The translations under genes were made by a program, and so were the position numbers. A stretch of 64,000 bases of DNA, taken from the NCBI RefSeq assembly GCF_040702995.1, contig NZ_CP159992.1, positions 2,009,501 through 2,073,500 on the forward strand, read 5' to 3'. Source of the stretch: Paenibacillus sp. AN1007. GTDB lineage: Bacteria; Bacillota; Bacilli; Paenibacillales; Paenibacillaceae. The stretch's first letter is position 1. Every line of letters starts with the position of its first letter. Positions 48,849 to 58,295 of this stretch are shown piece after piece. The notes beneath the pieces are model-generated. The model worked only from the letters and a program-made list of their open reading frames with translations. It was not told where the DNA came from and did not search any database.

Positions 48849-49178
48849 ATGATCAGAAAATCCAGGTTAATAATATTGGCTGCTTTAACTTTCGGTGTCA
48901 TTTTGTTAGGCAGCACATCCTTGATCCAAGCTAATGATCGTACTGAGATAAGCGATTACTCGAGTTCCATGGAATCAGTCCCTGCGAGCTTGATGTATGA
49001 TTCTGAACATCCTGATGAGATCTATGTTAAAGATTGCGGTGTATTTGTGAAGATGGAAAGGCCGATTATGGATTACAGTGGTATGATTGTGGCACATGAT
49101 TTGCAGCAGGTTACCAAAGAGACAGCAGTAATTTTCGCCAATGGCGATCAGTACTTAAAACAGAAAGGCTGGAACTAA
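48849..49178 (+). CDS. Secreted small protein of unknown function
   Basis: 109 residues from ATG 48849 behind GGAGG. Export signal (LIILAALTFGVILLGSTSLI, cleavage near IQA-N), mature part of about 80 residues with one Cys. No domain recognised. Confidence 0.6.
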   Translation: MIRKSRLIILAALTFGVILLGSTSLIQANDRTEISDYSSSMESVPASLMYDSEHPDEIYVKDCGVFVKMERPIMDYSGMIVAHDLQQVTKETAVIFANGDQYLKQKGWN

Positions 49179-49473
49179 AACATCGATAAGGTCAAAGCAT
49201 GAAGGACGAGAGAAGGATGAGCACACAATGGCTTGTCCTTTTTACATTCATTCAATTAAAACGACTAAGAACATCCAATTCCTATTCAGAAGCTGAGAAA
49301 AAAGAACAACATTCAATTCTATAGAGCAGGGCGTTTTAAAAAAAGTAGGAAAATTTCAGATTTTTACATCGGAAATGTTTCAATTATATGTTGATAGTTT
49401 CATATATAAAAGATATAATTAATTTAAATTTTGAACAATATAATTTCAAATAATTTAATTGGGGATGTTAATG
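49179..49473. other. AT-rich intergenic region before the aldehyde dehydrogenase gene
   Basis: No gene. Runs such as ATATAAAAGATATAAT near 49400-49420 could serve as a promoter for the downstream gene. This is also roughly where composition returns to backbone-like. Confidence 0.4.
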
Positions 49474-50775
49474 ATGAATCAAGCAAAACAACTTGTAAAT
49501 ACACAGCGCACCTTTTTTAATACAGGACGGACTAAAAATGTGGAATATCGTATTGATGCTTTGCAGCGGTTGAGAAAAGGAATTGAAAAGTACCAGCAGC
49601 GAATTCTGGACGCGCTCCATACTGATTTGAATAAATCTGCAGCAGAAGCGTATGGGTCCGAGATTCGCATCGTACTGGGAGAGCTGGATTTCACTTTGGA
49701 ACATCTGCAGGAATGGGCAGCACCTTGCTCAGTACCAACAAGTTCGATTATGCCGGATGCAGTCAGCACGATCTATCCAGAACCTTACGGCGTTGCGTTA
49801 ATCATCGCACCTTGGAATTATCCGTTTCAGCTGGCGTTTGGACCGCTCATTGGTGCGATTGCTGCTGGAAATTGTGCAGTTATCAAGCCTTCAGAGCTTA
49901 CACCGGCTACATCTCATCTAATTCATGACCTTATTCAGGAAGTATATCCCCAGGAGTATATTGCTGTTATGGAAGGCGAGGTAGAAACAAGCACAGCACT
50001 GCTGAATGAGAAATTCGATTATATTTTCTTCACAGGCAGTACAGGTGTTGGGCGTATTGTGATGAAAGCTGCTGCAGAGCATTTAATTCCGGTAACTTTG
50101 GAGCTGGGTGGGAAAAGTCCGGCTATTGTGCATCAGGATGCTGATTTGCAGCTGGCTGCTCAGCGGATTGTACGGGGAAAATTTCTGAATGCGGGGCAGA
50201 CTTGTGTTGCACCAGACTACTTGCTGGTACATGAGCAGGTGCATGATCAACTTGTTGAACAGATCAGAGCTGAAATCTCCGAGAAATTTGGCGCGAATGT
50301 CATGGAGAACGCGAGTTTCCCTCATATTGTCAATGCGCGCAACTTTGATCGTTTATCTGCTTTCCTTACCAATGGCACGGCTGTCATAGGGGGACGATCA
50401 AATCGTGATCAGCTTATGATTGAACCAACCGTTCTTGATGATATCTCATGGGATTCTCCTGTTATGCAGGAAGAAATCTTCGGTCCTATTTTACCAGTAT
50501 TTACGTATAATGATCTTAATCCAATGCTTGATGAGATCGTACGTCGGCCTAAACCACTTGCGCTGTATCTGTTTACGGAGAGTGAGGCTTTACAGGAACA
50601 GGTCTTGACTCAAGTTTCCTTTGGTGGAGGATGTATTAATGAAACACTCTCCCATATGACCTCGCATTATTTGCCATTTGGAGGTGTAGGAGAGAGCGGA
50701 ATGGGCTCATATCATGGAAAACAGAGCTTTGAAGTATTTTCACACCACAAAAGCATCCTTAAACGAAGTAAATGA
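49474..50775 (+). CDS. NAD(P)-dependent aldehyde dehydrogenase
   Basis: 433 residues; ATG 49474 (or 49471) follows GGGGATG. Class 3-like length. Motifs: IIAPWNYPFQL (cofactor pocket), FFTGSTGVGR (Gly-rich), TLELGGKSP (catalytic Glu), NAGQTCVAPDY (catalytic Cys). Oxidises aliphatic or aromatic aldehydes, resembling YwdH/AlkH-type enzymes. Position just outside the accessory interval and intact frame suggest backbone. Confidence 0.93.
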   Translation: MNQAKQLVNTQRTFFNTGRTKNVEYRIDALQRLRKGIEKYQQRILDALHTDLNKSAAEAYGSEIRIVLGELDFTLEHLQEWAAPCSVPTSSIMPDAVSTIYPEPYGVALIIAPWNYPFQLAFGPLIGAIAAGNCAVIKPSELTPATSHLIHDLIQEVYPQEYIAVMEGEVETSTALLNEKFDYIFFTGSTGVGRIVMKAAAEHLIPVTLELGGKSPAIVHQDADLQLAAQRIVRGKFLNAGQTCVAPDYLLVHEQVHDQLVEQIRAEISEKFGANVMENASFPHIVNARNFDRLSAFLTNGTAVIGGRSNRDQLMIEPTVLDDISWDSPVMQEEIFGPILPVFTYNDLNPMLDEIVRRPKPLALYLFTESEALQEQVLTQVSFGGGCINETLSHMTSHYLPFGGVGESGMGSYHGKQSFEVFSHHKSILKRSK

Positions 50776-50856
50776 TGGATTGGATTCTTACGAGGATACA
50801 AGGGGTTATCAAGTTGGAGGGTCCTGTTCGAGCTGGAGATAAATAATTTATAGTAA

Positions 50857-50892
50857 AAAGAGGTTGTCCTGTAAACAGGGCAGCCTCTTTCA
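50857..50892. terminator. Bidirectional terminator between aldehyde dehydrogenase gene and lexA
   Basis: AGAGGTTGTCCTGT and ACAGGGCAGCCTCTTT form a long stem with A/T runs on both sides; it can serve both convergent genes. Confidence 0.85.
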
Positions 50893-50945
50893 TATTAAAG
50901 TTAAGATCAAGCAAATGAAACAAGCTAAATCAAAATAAAGGCAGC

Positions 50946-51572
50946 TTAATGAATGTCGCGGAAAAGGCCGATAACCTTACCTAAAATACTAACATGTTTC
51001 AACCGCAGCGGCTCGAATGTTGCATTCTCCGGTTGAAGGCGAATATGATCTTTTTCCTTATAAAATGTCTTAACTGTAGCCTCATCATCCTCAGTCATGG
51101 CAACGACAATATCCCCATTATCTGCGGTCTGCTGCTGACGAACAATGACATAATCTCCATTAACGATACCGGCTTCAATCATGCTGTCCCCGACAACGGA
51201 AAGCATAAATACTTTCTGTTCCCCTACATAATGAGTAGGGAGCGGGAAGTAATCTTCAATATTTTCAGTTGCTGTAATCGGAACCCCGGCAGTTACTTTA
51301 CCCACGACTGGAATTCGTGCAACACTGTGGGCAAATTGATGAGAATGCTCGGACTCTTCCTGGCTCAAGAGTTCGATTGCTCTTGGCTTGGTTGGGTCAC
51401 GTCTGATTAAACCCTTCTTCTCCAAACGATCCAAATGTCCATGGACCGTAGAACTGGAAGCCAGTCCAACGGCTTCGCCAATTTCTCGTACGGAAGGAGG
51501 ATACCCCTTCAACCGGACTTCATTTCGTATAAACTCCAGAATAGCCTGCTGCCTGCTGGATATCTTCGACAT
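50946..51572 (-). CDS. lexA: SOS repressor LexA
   Basis: 208 residues. Winged HTH ([20 protein letters not shown]), self-cleavage bond Ala95-Gly96 in VTAGVP, catalytic Ser130 in GDSMIEAGI and Lys168 in ATVKTFYK. It is divergent from yneA, with LexA boxes in the shared region, so it is autoregulated. In related genomes lexA lies near glnA; here some 36 kb separate them. Confidence 0.97.
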   Translation of the reverse strand: MSKISSRQQAILEFIRNEVRLKGYPPSVREIGEAVGLASSSTVHGHLDRLEKKGLIRRDPTKPRAIELLSQEESEHSHQFAHSVARIPVVGKVTAGVPITATENIEDYFPLPTHYVGEQKVFMLSVVGDSMIEAGIVNGDYVIVRQQQTADNGDIVVAMTEDDEATVKTFYKEKDHIRLQPENATFEPLRLKHVSILGKVIGLFRDIH

Positions 51573-51607
51573 ACCGTATCAACCCCATTTTAGTAACGTT
51601 TGGGAAA

Positions 51608-51636
51608 ATTATAACATAGAACCTCCGTTCGTACAA
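51608..51636 (-). promoter_or_regulatory. lexA promoter
   Basis: On the minus strand TTGTAC and TATAAT are 17 bp apart (plus coordinates 51631-51636 and 51608-51613). Confidence 0.75.
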
Positions 51637-51647
51637 ACATAAGTTCT
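51618..51647. promoter_or_regulatory. Two LexA boxes at the lexA promoter
   Basis: AGAACCTCCGTTCG (51618-51631) and CAAACATAAGTTCT (51634-51647) match the Gram-positive consensus CGAAC-N4-GTTCG with one or two mismatches each and cover the promoter. Confidence 0.8.
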
Positions 51648-51781
51648 AAAGAAATCGCATTATTTCAGTGATTTCTTCATTTTACTCTTTTTTTGTGGAT
51701 ACTCGAGTTAAATTTGAGGACAAGGTCTTAAACATACGTATGTTAATTTCGGATTAATGACGTTTTAATGTCGAAAAAGAG

Positions 51782-51795
51782 CGAACAATTGTTCT
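51782..51795. promoter_or_regulatory. LexA box 1 upstream of yneA
   Basis: CGAACAATTGTTCT fits CGAAC-N4-GTTCG with a single mismatch. Confidence 0.85.
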
Positions 51796-51804
51796 AAAAA
51801 GTTG

Positions 51805-51833
51805 TTGAACAAAACAGGTGTTCGTGTTATATT
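51805..51833 (+). promoter_or_regulatory. yneA promoter with overlapping LexA half-site
   Basis: TTGAAC (51805-51810) and TATATT (51828-51833) are 17 bp apart. AAAACAGGTGTTCG (51811-51824) inside the spacer is a weaker LexA box. Confidence 0.75.
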
Positions 51834-51876
51834 GTTTTCAACAGATAGGAACAAACGTTTGGAGGCGGGATGCAAA

Positions 51877-52254
51877 ATGAGATATTCAACTTATCAGAGC
51901 ATTTATGAACCGGTGAATTCGAAAGCTGTGAGGTCTAACATAGGGCAATTTAGAACATTAATATCACGATTCAAACTTTCGCAGGGGTTAATCAAATTAG
52001 CTATTGCTTCATTAATTATATTGATAGGCTGCAGTACTGTTCTAACCGTATTTGCTGGTAATGAGAAAGAGCTGCTTCCTGGAGGAAAGATCGCTGTATC
52101 TCAGGGGGAGACGTTGTGGAGTATTTCTGTGGAGCATAAACCAACTACGATGGATACGCGTGTATATATAGAAGCAATTAAAAAGGTGAACCAACTGGAA
52201 TCAGCAACAATTCAGACAGGACAGGTTTTGGTATTACCTCAGTTTGCTAAATAA
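51877..52254 (+). CDS. yneA: SOS cell-division suppressor YneA (LysM protein)
   Basis: 125 residues from ATG 51877 (GGAGGCGG). A cytoplasmic N-terminus, a membrane helix (LAIASLIILIGCSTVLTVFA) and a C-terminal LysM domain (AVSQGETLWSISVEH, VNQLESATIQTGQVLVLP). Divergent from lexA and preceded by LexA boxes, as for B. subtilis yneA, which delays septation during the SOS response. Confidence 0.9.
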   Translation: MRYSTYQSIYEPVNSKAVRSNIGQFRTLISRFKLSQGLIKLAIASLIILIGCSTVLTVFAGNEKELLPGGKIAVSQGETLWSISVEHKPTTMDTRVYIEAIKKVNQLESATIQTGQVLVLPQFAK

Positions 52255-52349
52255 AATGCATTTGATCGTGAATTACCGCGCGCCAACTTGACAAGCTGCC
52301 TTTATCATGTCAAAGTTATTATGACTTTGTAATTTTGGAGGGGACAAGC

Positions 52350-52559
52350 TTGGATATTGATAGTCTGGTAGCACGTATTAACGAATTGGCTCGCAAGCAG
52401 AATTCCACTGGACTGTCAGAGGAAGAACTTACTGAACGTGCCAAGTTGAGAGAAATTTATTTGGGTAATATTCGTAACAATTTCAGACAGCAGCTCGATT
52501 CAATTGAAATTGTTGACGACGAGAATGGTCAGGGCCACCAAGGCAAACTCAAACATTAA
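52350..52559 (+). CDS. DUF896 family protein (YnzC-like)
   Basis: 69 residues from TTG 52350 behind GGAGGGGA; the frame is open further upstream but without a good start. The family core is complete: SLVARINELARKQNSTGLSE, then AKLREIYLGNIRNNFRQQLD. Small helical protein found near yneA in bacilli; function not established. Confidence 0.9.
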   Translation: MDIDSLVARINELARKQNSTGLSEEELTERAKLREIYLGNIRNNFRQQLDSIEIVDDENGQGHQGKLKH

Positions 52560-52563
52560 TTAT

Positions 52564-52602
52564 AGAAACCTAAACATATCGTTATGATATTTAGGTTTCT
52601 TC
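52564..52602 (+). terminator. Terminator after the DUF896 gene
   Basis: AGAAACCTAAA and TTTAGGTTTCT with an inner TATC/GATA pair. Confidence 0.8.
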
Positions 52603-52687
52603 ATGCTATTTGGGATGCTTACTATAGGGGGATAAGAGCTTACACCGAGTTATGTAAGCCGATACAAGACACATAAGGGGGATTCAC

Positions 52688-53200
52688 ATGTCGCGGCGTT
52701 CGTTCGAGAGAACGGTTCGGAAAAATTCTAAGCAATTGAATCAACAGCGTAAAAAAAGCGGTCAACCTATTTCGGGAAATCCAGGTGAAGATATTTACAA
52801 AGGAAGAAGCTTGTTATTTCCTATCTTTCTAATTGGTTTGGCGTTTCTGTATCTGTTCATGAGTACTTTTTTGGTTAAAGCTCCAATGACCACATGGGAT
52901 TGGGTAACGATGCTGCTTTATGTATTTCTGGCTGTTATTTTTATGCTTCGACGTCCTTACATTAAAATCAGCAGCAGCCGGATCATTACAACGAAGGGGA
53001 ACCGCGAGCGCTCCATTGGCGTTGATGATATTATCAAGTTCAGATTTGAACCAGGCACGGTTGTCATTGAACATAACAGCCGCGGAAAAAGATGGGTTTT
53101 TACCAAGTTGTTAAATCGTTACGATACAGAAGCAATGACTGAGCGATTGATGAAATTTGCAAAAGCTCACCAGATCACCGTGGAAACCATTGATAAGTAA
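52688..53200 (+). CDS. Membrane protein with PH-like tail, unknown function
   Basis: 170 residues from ATG 52688 behind GGGGG. A basic N-terminus of about 40 residues, two membrane helices (LLFPIFLIGLAFLYLFM and WVTMLLYVFLAVIFML) and a soluble C-terminal part (IKISSSRIITTKGNRERSIG) of the bacterial PH-like type. It is close to a HAD hydrolase gene, probably one operon. Confidence 0.75.
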   Translation: MSRRSFERTVRKNSKQLNQQRKKSGQPISGNPGEDIYKGRSLLFPIFLIGLAFLYLFMSTFLVKAPMTTWDWVTMLLYVFLAVIFMLRRPYIKISSSRIITTKGNRERSIGVDDIIKFRFEPGTVVIEHNSRGKRWVFTKLLNRYDTEAMTERLMKFAKAHQITVETIDK

Positions 53201-53219
53201 TTAATGTATAAAGGGGCAG

Positions 53220-54020
53220 ATGATCGGAATGGCATTGAAAGCGATTATGTTCGACCTGGATGATACTTTACTATGGGACGAGCGCAGTGTTCGAGAGGCT
53301 TTTCATGAAACTTGTTTAACTGCGGCAGCGGAAACAGGCGTTAATGCCGAGGCACTTGAAGAAGCTGTTCGTAACGAAGCACGTGAATTATACGAATCCT
53401 ATGAGACATTTCCTTTTACCAAAATGATTGGAATCAATCCATTTGAAGGCCTTTGGGCCAACTTCAATGGAGGAGAACAGCCAGAATTCCGCCAGCTTGA
53501 ACAGTTGGCTCCGATTTACCGGAAGGAGTCCTGGCGCCGCGGTTTGCTCAAGCTGGGTGTCGATCAAGAAGAGCTTGCAGAACGTTTGGCTTCACAGTTT
53601 GGGGCAGAACGCAGATCGAGACCTCATGTTTATGAGGAAACAATGGATACGCTGCGTCATCTGCAAGGAAAATACAAACTGCTGCTTTTGACGAACGGAT
53701 GTCCTGCCCTGCAGCAGGAGAAGCTGGATGGTGTACCTGAGCTATCTCCTTTCTTTGATGAAATTATTATCTCTGGCAGCTTTGGTAAAGGTAAACCTGA
53801 TCCATCCATTTTCGATCATGCTTTAAGTAAACTCGGTGTTAAAGCAGAAGAAAGCATCATGGTTGGCGATAAACTAACAACGGATATTCGCGGTGCGCTT
53901 TCTTCGGGAATCCGTGCGGTTTGGATTAATCGCGAAAACAAAATCAACAATGAAACCTATTCACCTGACCACGAAATCAAACATTTATCTGATTTGGAAG
54001 ATATCATTGCGAATTTCTAA
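53220..54020 (+). CDS. HAD-family hydrolase (YjjG/nucleotidase-like)
   Basis: 266 residues (ATG 53229 is an alternative start). HAD motifs: MFDLDDTLLWDE (nucleophile Asp), LLLTNG, GKGKPDPSIF (Lys) and MVGDKLTTDIRGA (acidic pair). A cap domain lies between motifs I and II (about 20-130). Subfamily is that of phosphatases acting on small phosphate esters such as nucleoside monophosphates or sugar phosphates; the substrate is not fixed by sequence. Confidence 0.88.
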   Translation: MIGMALKAIMFDLDDTLLWDERSVREAFHETCLTAAAETGVNAEALEEAVRNEARELYESYETFPFTKMIGINPFEGLWANFNGGEQPEFRQLEQLAPIYRKESWRRGLLKLGVDQEELAERLASQFGAERRSRPHVYEETMDTLRHLQGKYKLLLLTNGCPALQQEKLDGVPELSPFFDEIIISGSFGKGKPDPSIFDHALSKLGVKAEESIMVGDKLTTDIRGALSSGIRAVWINRENKINNETYSPDHEIKHLSDLEDIIANF

Positions 54021-54066
54021 ATATCTTTGAGAATATGGTTTTACGCAACAGCTGCAATACTCATTT

Positions 54067-54124
54067 AACATTGGTTATGGCATGAAAGATGTGATCTTTC
54101 GTGTGTCATAACCAATGTTTTTTT
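54067..54124 (+). terminator. Terminator after the HAD gene
   Basis: AACATTGGTTATG and CATAACCAATGTT with an inner GAAAGAT/ATCTTTC stem, then seven T residues. Confidence 0.93.
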
Positions 54125-54416
54125 GTTTATGAGCAAACAGAGGAGTGTTTCTAACAATCTGTTAGGAGCAGTTGTATATTTTTTTTGCGAAAAGATATTG
54201 AAATTAAGAAACTGCTGCTATAAAATACAACTAACATACTAGTATGACTAGTATTTAAATTCTTCGATGCGCAATCCATTTTCTTTTAAAATTCAATTTA
54301 TATCACACTTTAAATTTAGTCAGGTTCTTATTCGGATGCCAAAGCAAACCTTGTGAACAAACATGATTTCATATGAAGGGGACCAGCATTATAAAGTGGT
54401 TTTCATTTGTTTGTAT

Positions 54417-54430
54417 TGTAAGCGCTTCAT
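54417..54430 (+). promoter_or_regulatory. cre-like site 1 upstream of the ABC importer
   Basis: TGTAAGCGCTTCAT agrees with TGWAANCGNTNNCA at all but the last two fixed positions. Confidence 0.5.
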
Positions 54431-54520
54431 ATCCAAGAAATTTCAGTTAACATTCAAACAAAAGCAGAATTGTTCAAGCTCTACATTTCTGTATATGTTT
54501 GATTGTACATAAAACAAAGT

Positions 54521-54534
54521 TGGTACCGCTTACA
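54521..54534 (-). promoter_or_regulatory. cre site 2 (CcpA) upstream of the ABC importer
   Basis: On the minus strand TGTAAGCGGTACCA fits TGWAANCGNTNNCA completely. It lies 128 bp before the first permease gene, where CcpA could repress or block transcription. The 54125-54661 region otherwise holds no gene. Confidence 0.65.
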
Positions 54535-54661
54535 TGTTTATTTTGCAGTGGGGGTGAATCAAACAGCATAGAGGTCTTCTGGATCAATGTGATAGAGGAC
54601 ATGTCATCTAAGGGATACCATATCATTTCCTAATCAAGTCATGGATCGGAGTGAATGACAC

Positions 54662-55624
54662 ATGGAGTCAGAAACATCAAAGGCAGCAATACCGATGATA
54701 TCTTCACGCAGAGAAAGCAGATTGCGGACAGCTGCTGCGTTAATTCGTAAGGATTGGCAGTTGTACTCGCTGTTAGTGCTTCCCATCATTTATCTGATTA
54801 TTTTCAAGTACGGCCCGATGTTGGGTAATATCATCGCATTTAGACGTTTTGTTCCCGGTGGGAGCATTTTTGGGGAAACCTGGGTTGGCCTGCGTTACTT
54901 CAAGATGTTTATAGAGGACCCGACGTTCTGGCGAGTCTTCAGCAATACACTCATGCTGGGCGGGCTTGCGATGTTGTTTACATTCCCGGTGCCGATCATA
55001 TTTGCGCTCATGCTTAACGAGGTGAAGAGCAAACGCTTCAAAAAGTTTGTGCAGACAGCCTCATATCTGCCTCACTTCCTGTCCATTGTTATCGTAGCCG
55101 GTATGATTCTGCAGCTCACAGCAGTAAACGGTTCAATCAACGGTCTTGTCGCATTTTTCACAGGAGATAACATTCCATTTATGCAGCGTGCAGAATGGTT
55201 CAGAACGATATATATTTCATCTGAAATTTGGCAGGGTATGGGCTGGGGAGCGATTTTATATCTGGCAGCACTGACCACCATTGATGATTCGCTGTATGAA
55301 GCCGCTCGAATTGATGGAGCGAATCGCTGGAAACAAACCATTCATGTAACGATTCCAGGTATTTTACCAACGATTGTCACGTTACTGATCCTGAATATGG
55401 GGAACTTCCTGGCTGTAGGTTTTGAGAAAATCCTGCTTTTGTATAATCCGCTGATTTACGAAACTTCTGATGTAATATCGACCTATTTGTATCGTGTGGG
55501 TCTTGAATCCAGCAACTTCAGCTATGCCACGGCCATTGGATTGTTTGAATCGATCATTGGGCTGACTCTGGTATTCAGTGTAAACGCTATTTCACGCAAA
55601 CTGACACAACGCAGTTTATGGTAG
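54662..55624 (+). CDS. Carbohydrate ABC transporter permease, LplB/MalF-type
   Basis: 320 residues from ATG 54662 (GGAGTGA). Six membrane helices; the cytoplasmic EAA loop reads EAARIDGANRWK followed by HVTIPGI. An N-terminal extension of about 30 residues precedes the first helix, as in LplB-like permeases. It forms the inner-membrane channel with the next gene. No ATPase is encoded here, so a shared MsmX-type ATPase is likely. Confidence 0.92.
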   Translation: MESETSKAAIPMISSRRESRLRTAAALIRKDWQLYSLLVLPIIYLIIFKYGPMLGNIIAFRRFVPGGSIFGETWVGLRYFKMFIEDPTFWRVFSNTLMLGGLAMLFTFPVPIIFALMLNEVKSKRFKKFVQTASYLPHFLSIVIVAGMILQLTAVNGSINGLVAFFTGDNIPFMQRAEWFRTIYISSEIWQGMGWGAILYLAALTTIDDSLYEAARIDGANRWKQTIHVTIPGILPTIVTLLILNMGNFLAVGFEKILLLYNPLIYETSDVISTYLYRVGLESSNFSYATAIGLFESIIGLTLVFSVNAISRKLTQRSLW

Positions 55625-55636
55625 AGGGGGAGCATC

Positions 55637-56509
55637 ATGCAGGAATCCACATCATACAAGATATTTAAAGTGTTCAATGTCACGTTTTTGCTGTTTGTTG
55701 TTTTTATTACTCTGTATCCGTTCCTGAACGTTGTTGCTCAATCCTTCAGCAGTGAAGCGTATATCAACTCAGGTAAGGTAAGTTTATTTCCAAGAGGATT
55801 CAATGTAGATACGTATAAAACCATCTCAAAGGACAGCATGTTCTGGTTGAACTATAAAAACACAATCATTTACACGGTGGTAGGTACGTTAATCTCCATG
55901 TTTATGACGACTATTTTTGCCTACGCACTTTCTAAAAAAAGGCTGATGGGACGTAAATTTCTGACGATGTTTGCCGTGTTCACGATGTTCTTCAGCGGTG
56001 GTCTGATTCCTAACTACGTTCTGATCAATTCCCTTGGTTTCAATAACACCATGTGGGCACTGGTTGTCCCGGGTGCAATAAGCATATATAACATGCTGAT
56101 TATGAAGTCCTTCTTTGAAAACATGCCGGAAGAGTTAGAGGAAGCCGCGTCTATTGACGGTTTGAATACGTACGGTATTCTGCTGCGTATCATTCTTCCT
56201 CTTAGTAAAGCGGTCATGGCGACGATGGTGCTGTTCTACGCTGTTGGACATTGGAACTCCTGGTTCCCGGCTTTCTTGTATCTGGACAAAAAAGAGCTGT
56301 TTCCGGTCACCATCTATCTGCGAAACATGATTGCCGGAGCAACAAGTGGAGCCACTGCCGGGGCAACCTCAGCGGATAACCTGACTCAGATTGCAGCTAA
56401 CATTAAATCGGTAACCATGGTTCTGACGATCCTGCCGATTCTCACCATCTATCCATTTGTACAGCGTTACTTTGTAACCGGTATCATGTTGGGATCAGTA
56501 AAACAGTAA
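55637..56509 (+). CDS. Carbohydrate ABC transporter permease, YtcP/MalG-type
   Basis: 290 residues from ATG 55637 (GAGGGGGAG). Six membrane helices; EAA loop EEAASIDGLNTYG followed by RIILPLSKAV. A Thr/Ala/Gly-rich loop (GATSGATAGATSADNLTQI, about 233-251) lies before the last helix, typical for this subfamily. 12 bp after its partner. Confidence 0.92.
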   Translation: MQESTSYKIFKVFNVTFLLFVVFITLYPFLNVVAQSFSSEAYINSGKVSLFPRGFNVDTYKTISKDSMFWLNYKNTIIYTVVGTLISMFMTTIFAYALSKKRLMGRKFLTMFAVFTMFFSGGLIPNYVLINSLGFNNTMWALVVPGAISIYNMLIMKSFFENMPEELEEAASIDGLNTYGILLRIILPLSKAVMATMVLFYAVGHWNSWFPAFLYLDKKELFPVTIYLRNMIAGATSGATAGATSADNLTQIAANIKSVTMVLTILPILTIYPFVQRYFVTGIMLGSVKQ

Positions 56510-56555
56510 GTACCGCACACATGGTGTTAGAACACAATAAAAGGGGATGAATGTA

Positions 56556-58190
56556 TTGAAAAGAAAGCCGCGTAATATGCTTGGCAAAATGATTTTGGCA
56601 ATGACGATGTCTGCCGTACTCGCTGCGTGCAGTAGTGATGCTGGAACGGGTCCGGATATCTCAGATGTGGGTACGAAATCAGCGATGGAGAGTTATAATG
56701 CTGGTGATACGTTCAAAGCCACTGAACCGTTCAATCTTTCCATTTTATATAGTGACCAACCGACATATCCATACAAAAAAGACTGGCTTTTGTTCAAAAA
56801 AATTACGGAGATGACAGGCGTTACACTGGAGCCAACGATTGTGCCGATGAGTGACTATCCACAGAAAAGATCTCTTTTGATCAGTTCTGGTGATGCACCT
56901 TTGGTTATTCCGAAGACCTATCCAGGGGAAGAAGCTGCGTTCGTATCCTCGGGAGCAATTCTACCGATCAGTGACTATATCGATTTGATGCCTCACTTCA
57001 AAGAGAAGGTAGAGAAGTGGAAGCTTGAACCGGAACTTGAAGGACTTCGTCAGGAGGATGGCAAGTATTACGTCTTACCGGGATTGCATGAAGAAGTGTG
57101 GCCAGATTATACCCTGATTGTAAGAACGGATGTGTTTAAAGACAATAATATTGCTATTCCTACAACCTGGGATGAACTATATACGGCCGCGAAAAAGTTG
57201 AAAGAAATCTATCCCGATTCCATTCCGTTCTCCGACCGCTTCAAGTTTAACAGTACACTTGGCATTGCGGCAGCTGGATTTGGTACCAAAGCCGGCTGGG
57301 GTTATGGAAACGGCTTGACCTACAAAGCAGATACGGATGAATTTGTATCGACAGCTGCAACGCCGGAGTATAAGGAACTGCTAACGTTTTTCAACAAGAT
57401 GGTATCCGAAGGACTGCTCGATAAAGAAAGCTTCACACAAGACGATGATCAAGCGACTCAAAAGTTCGTATCAGGCAAATCGTTTATGATTAACGGAAAC
57501 TCACAGACACTTGTGCTGCACCGGAATGACATGAACAAGACACTGGGTGAAGGGAAATACTCGATTGCCAAGATTACCGTTCCGGGAGGTCCAAAAGGAC
57601 AGTTAATGTCTGGTTCGAGACTCGAAAATGGTGTGATGATCTCAGGTAAAATTAAAGATAACGACAATTTTAAAGCGATATTACAATTTATTGATTGGTT
57701 ATATTATAGTGACGAAGGACAGGAGTTCACCAAATGGGGCGTAGAGAACGAAACGTTCACTAAAGAAGACGGCAAACGCAAATTGATGGATGATATTAAT
57801 TACAACGGATTGAACCCGAAAGGTACAAAAGACCTGCGTGTTGATTTCGGATTCTCTGGTGGGGTATTTGCTTATGGAGGAACAACAGAGCTGCTTCAAT
57901 CCATGTTTAGCGAAGAGGAGCTCGTGTTCCAGAACAATATGAAAGAGATAAAAGAAATTATTCCGGCCGAGCCGCCTATTCCGTATTCTTCTGAGGATCG
58001 GGAACGTGTAACGCTCCTCAGCACACCTTTGAAAGACTATACGGACCAGAATACGTTGAAGTTTATATTGGGTGAGCGGAAGTTGTCTGAGTACGATGCA
58101 TTTCTTAAAGAACTGGAAAGCCAAGGTTTGTCCAATTATCTGAAATTGGCGAATGACACCTATAAGACCTACAAGGAAAATAAAAAGTAA
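56556..58190 (+). CDS. Extracellular sugar-binding lipoprotein (LplA-type)
   Basis: 544 residues. TTG 56556 has GGGG at 9-bp spacing; the in-frame ATG 56547 touches the ribosome site. Signal peptide with lipobox LAAC, then a large two-lobe solute-binding fold (FDKIVPM-like hinge regions; LPGLHEEVWPDYTLIVRTDV). The length is that of Paenibacillus LplA proteins that bind oligosaccharides. Third gene of the operon with the two permeases. Confidence 0.88.
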   Translation: MKRKPRNMLGKMILAMTMSAVLAACSSDAGTGPDISDVGTKSAMESYNAGDTFKATEPFNLSILYSDQPTYPYKKDWLLFKKITEMTGVTLEPTIVPMSDYPQKRSLLISSGDAPLVIPKTYPGEEAAFVSSGAILPISDYIDLMPHFKEKVEKWKLEPELEGLRQEDGKYYVLPGLHEEVWPDYTLIVRTDVFKDNNIAIPTTWDELYTAAKKLKEIYPDSIPFSDRFKFNSTLGIAAAGFGTKAGWGYGNGLTYKADTDEFVSTAATPEYKELLTFFNKMVSEGLLDKESFTQDDDQATQKFVSGKSFMINGNSQTLVLHRNDMNKTLGEGKYSIAKITVPGGPKGQLMSGSRLENGVMISGKIKDNDNFKAILQFIDWLYYSDEGQEFTKWGVENETFTKEDGKRKLMDDINYNGLNPKGTKDLRVDFGFSGGVFAYGGTTELLQSMFSEEELVFQNNMKEIKEIIPAEPPIPYSSEDRERVTLLSTPLKDYTDQNTLKFILGERKLSEYDAFLKELESQGLSNYLKLANDTYKTYKENKK

Positions 58191-58209
58191 GCCGCATGAT
58201 TTGAAGCCG

Positions 58210-58253
58210 AGCTGCCGTTTCGCTGAGCATATTTAAGTGGAACGGCAGTTTGT
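58210..58253 (+). terminator. Terminator or attenuator after the binding-protein gene
   Basis: GCTGCCGTT and AACGGCAGT pair with a 20-nt loop; the T run is weak. Confidence 0.55.
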
Positions 58254-58295
58254 GCTAATATGAAGGGAATATGGTTGGGAGAAAGAGGTCAAGGG

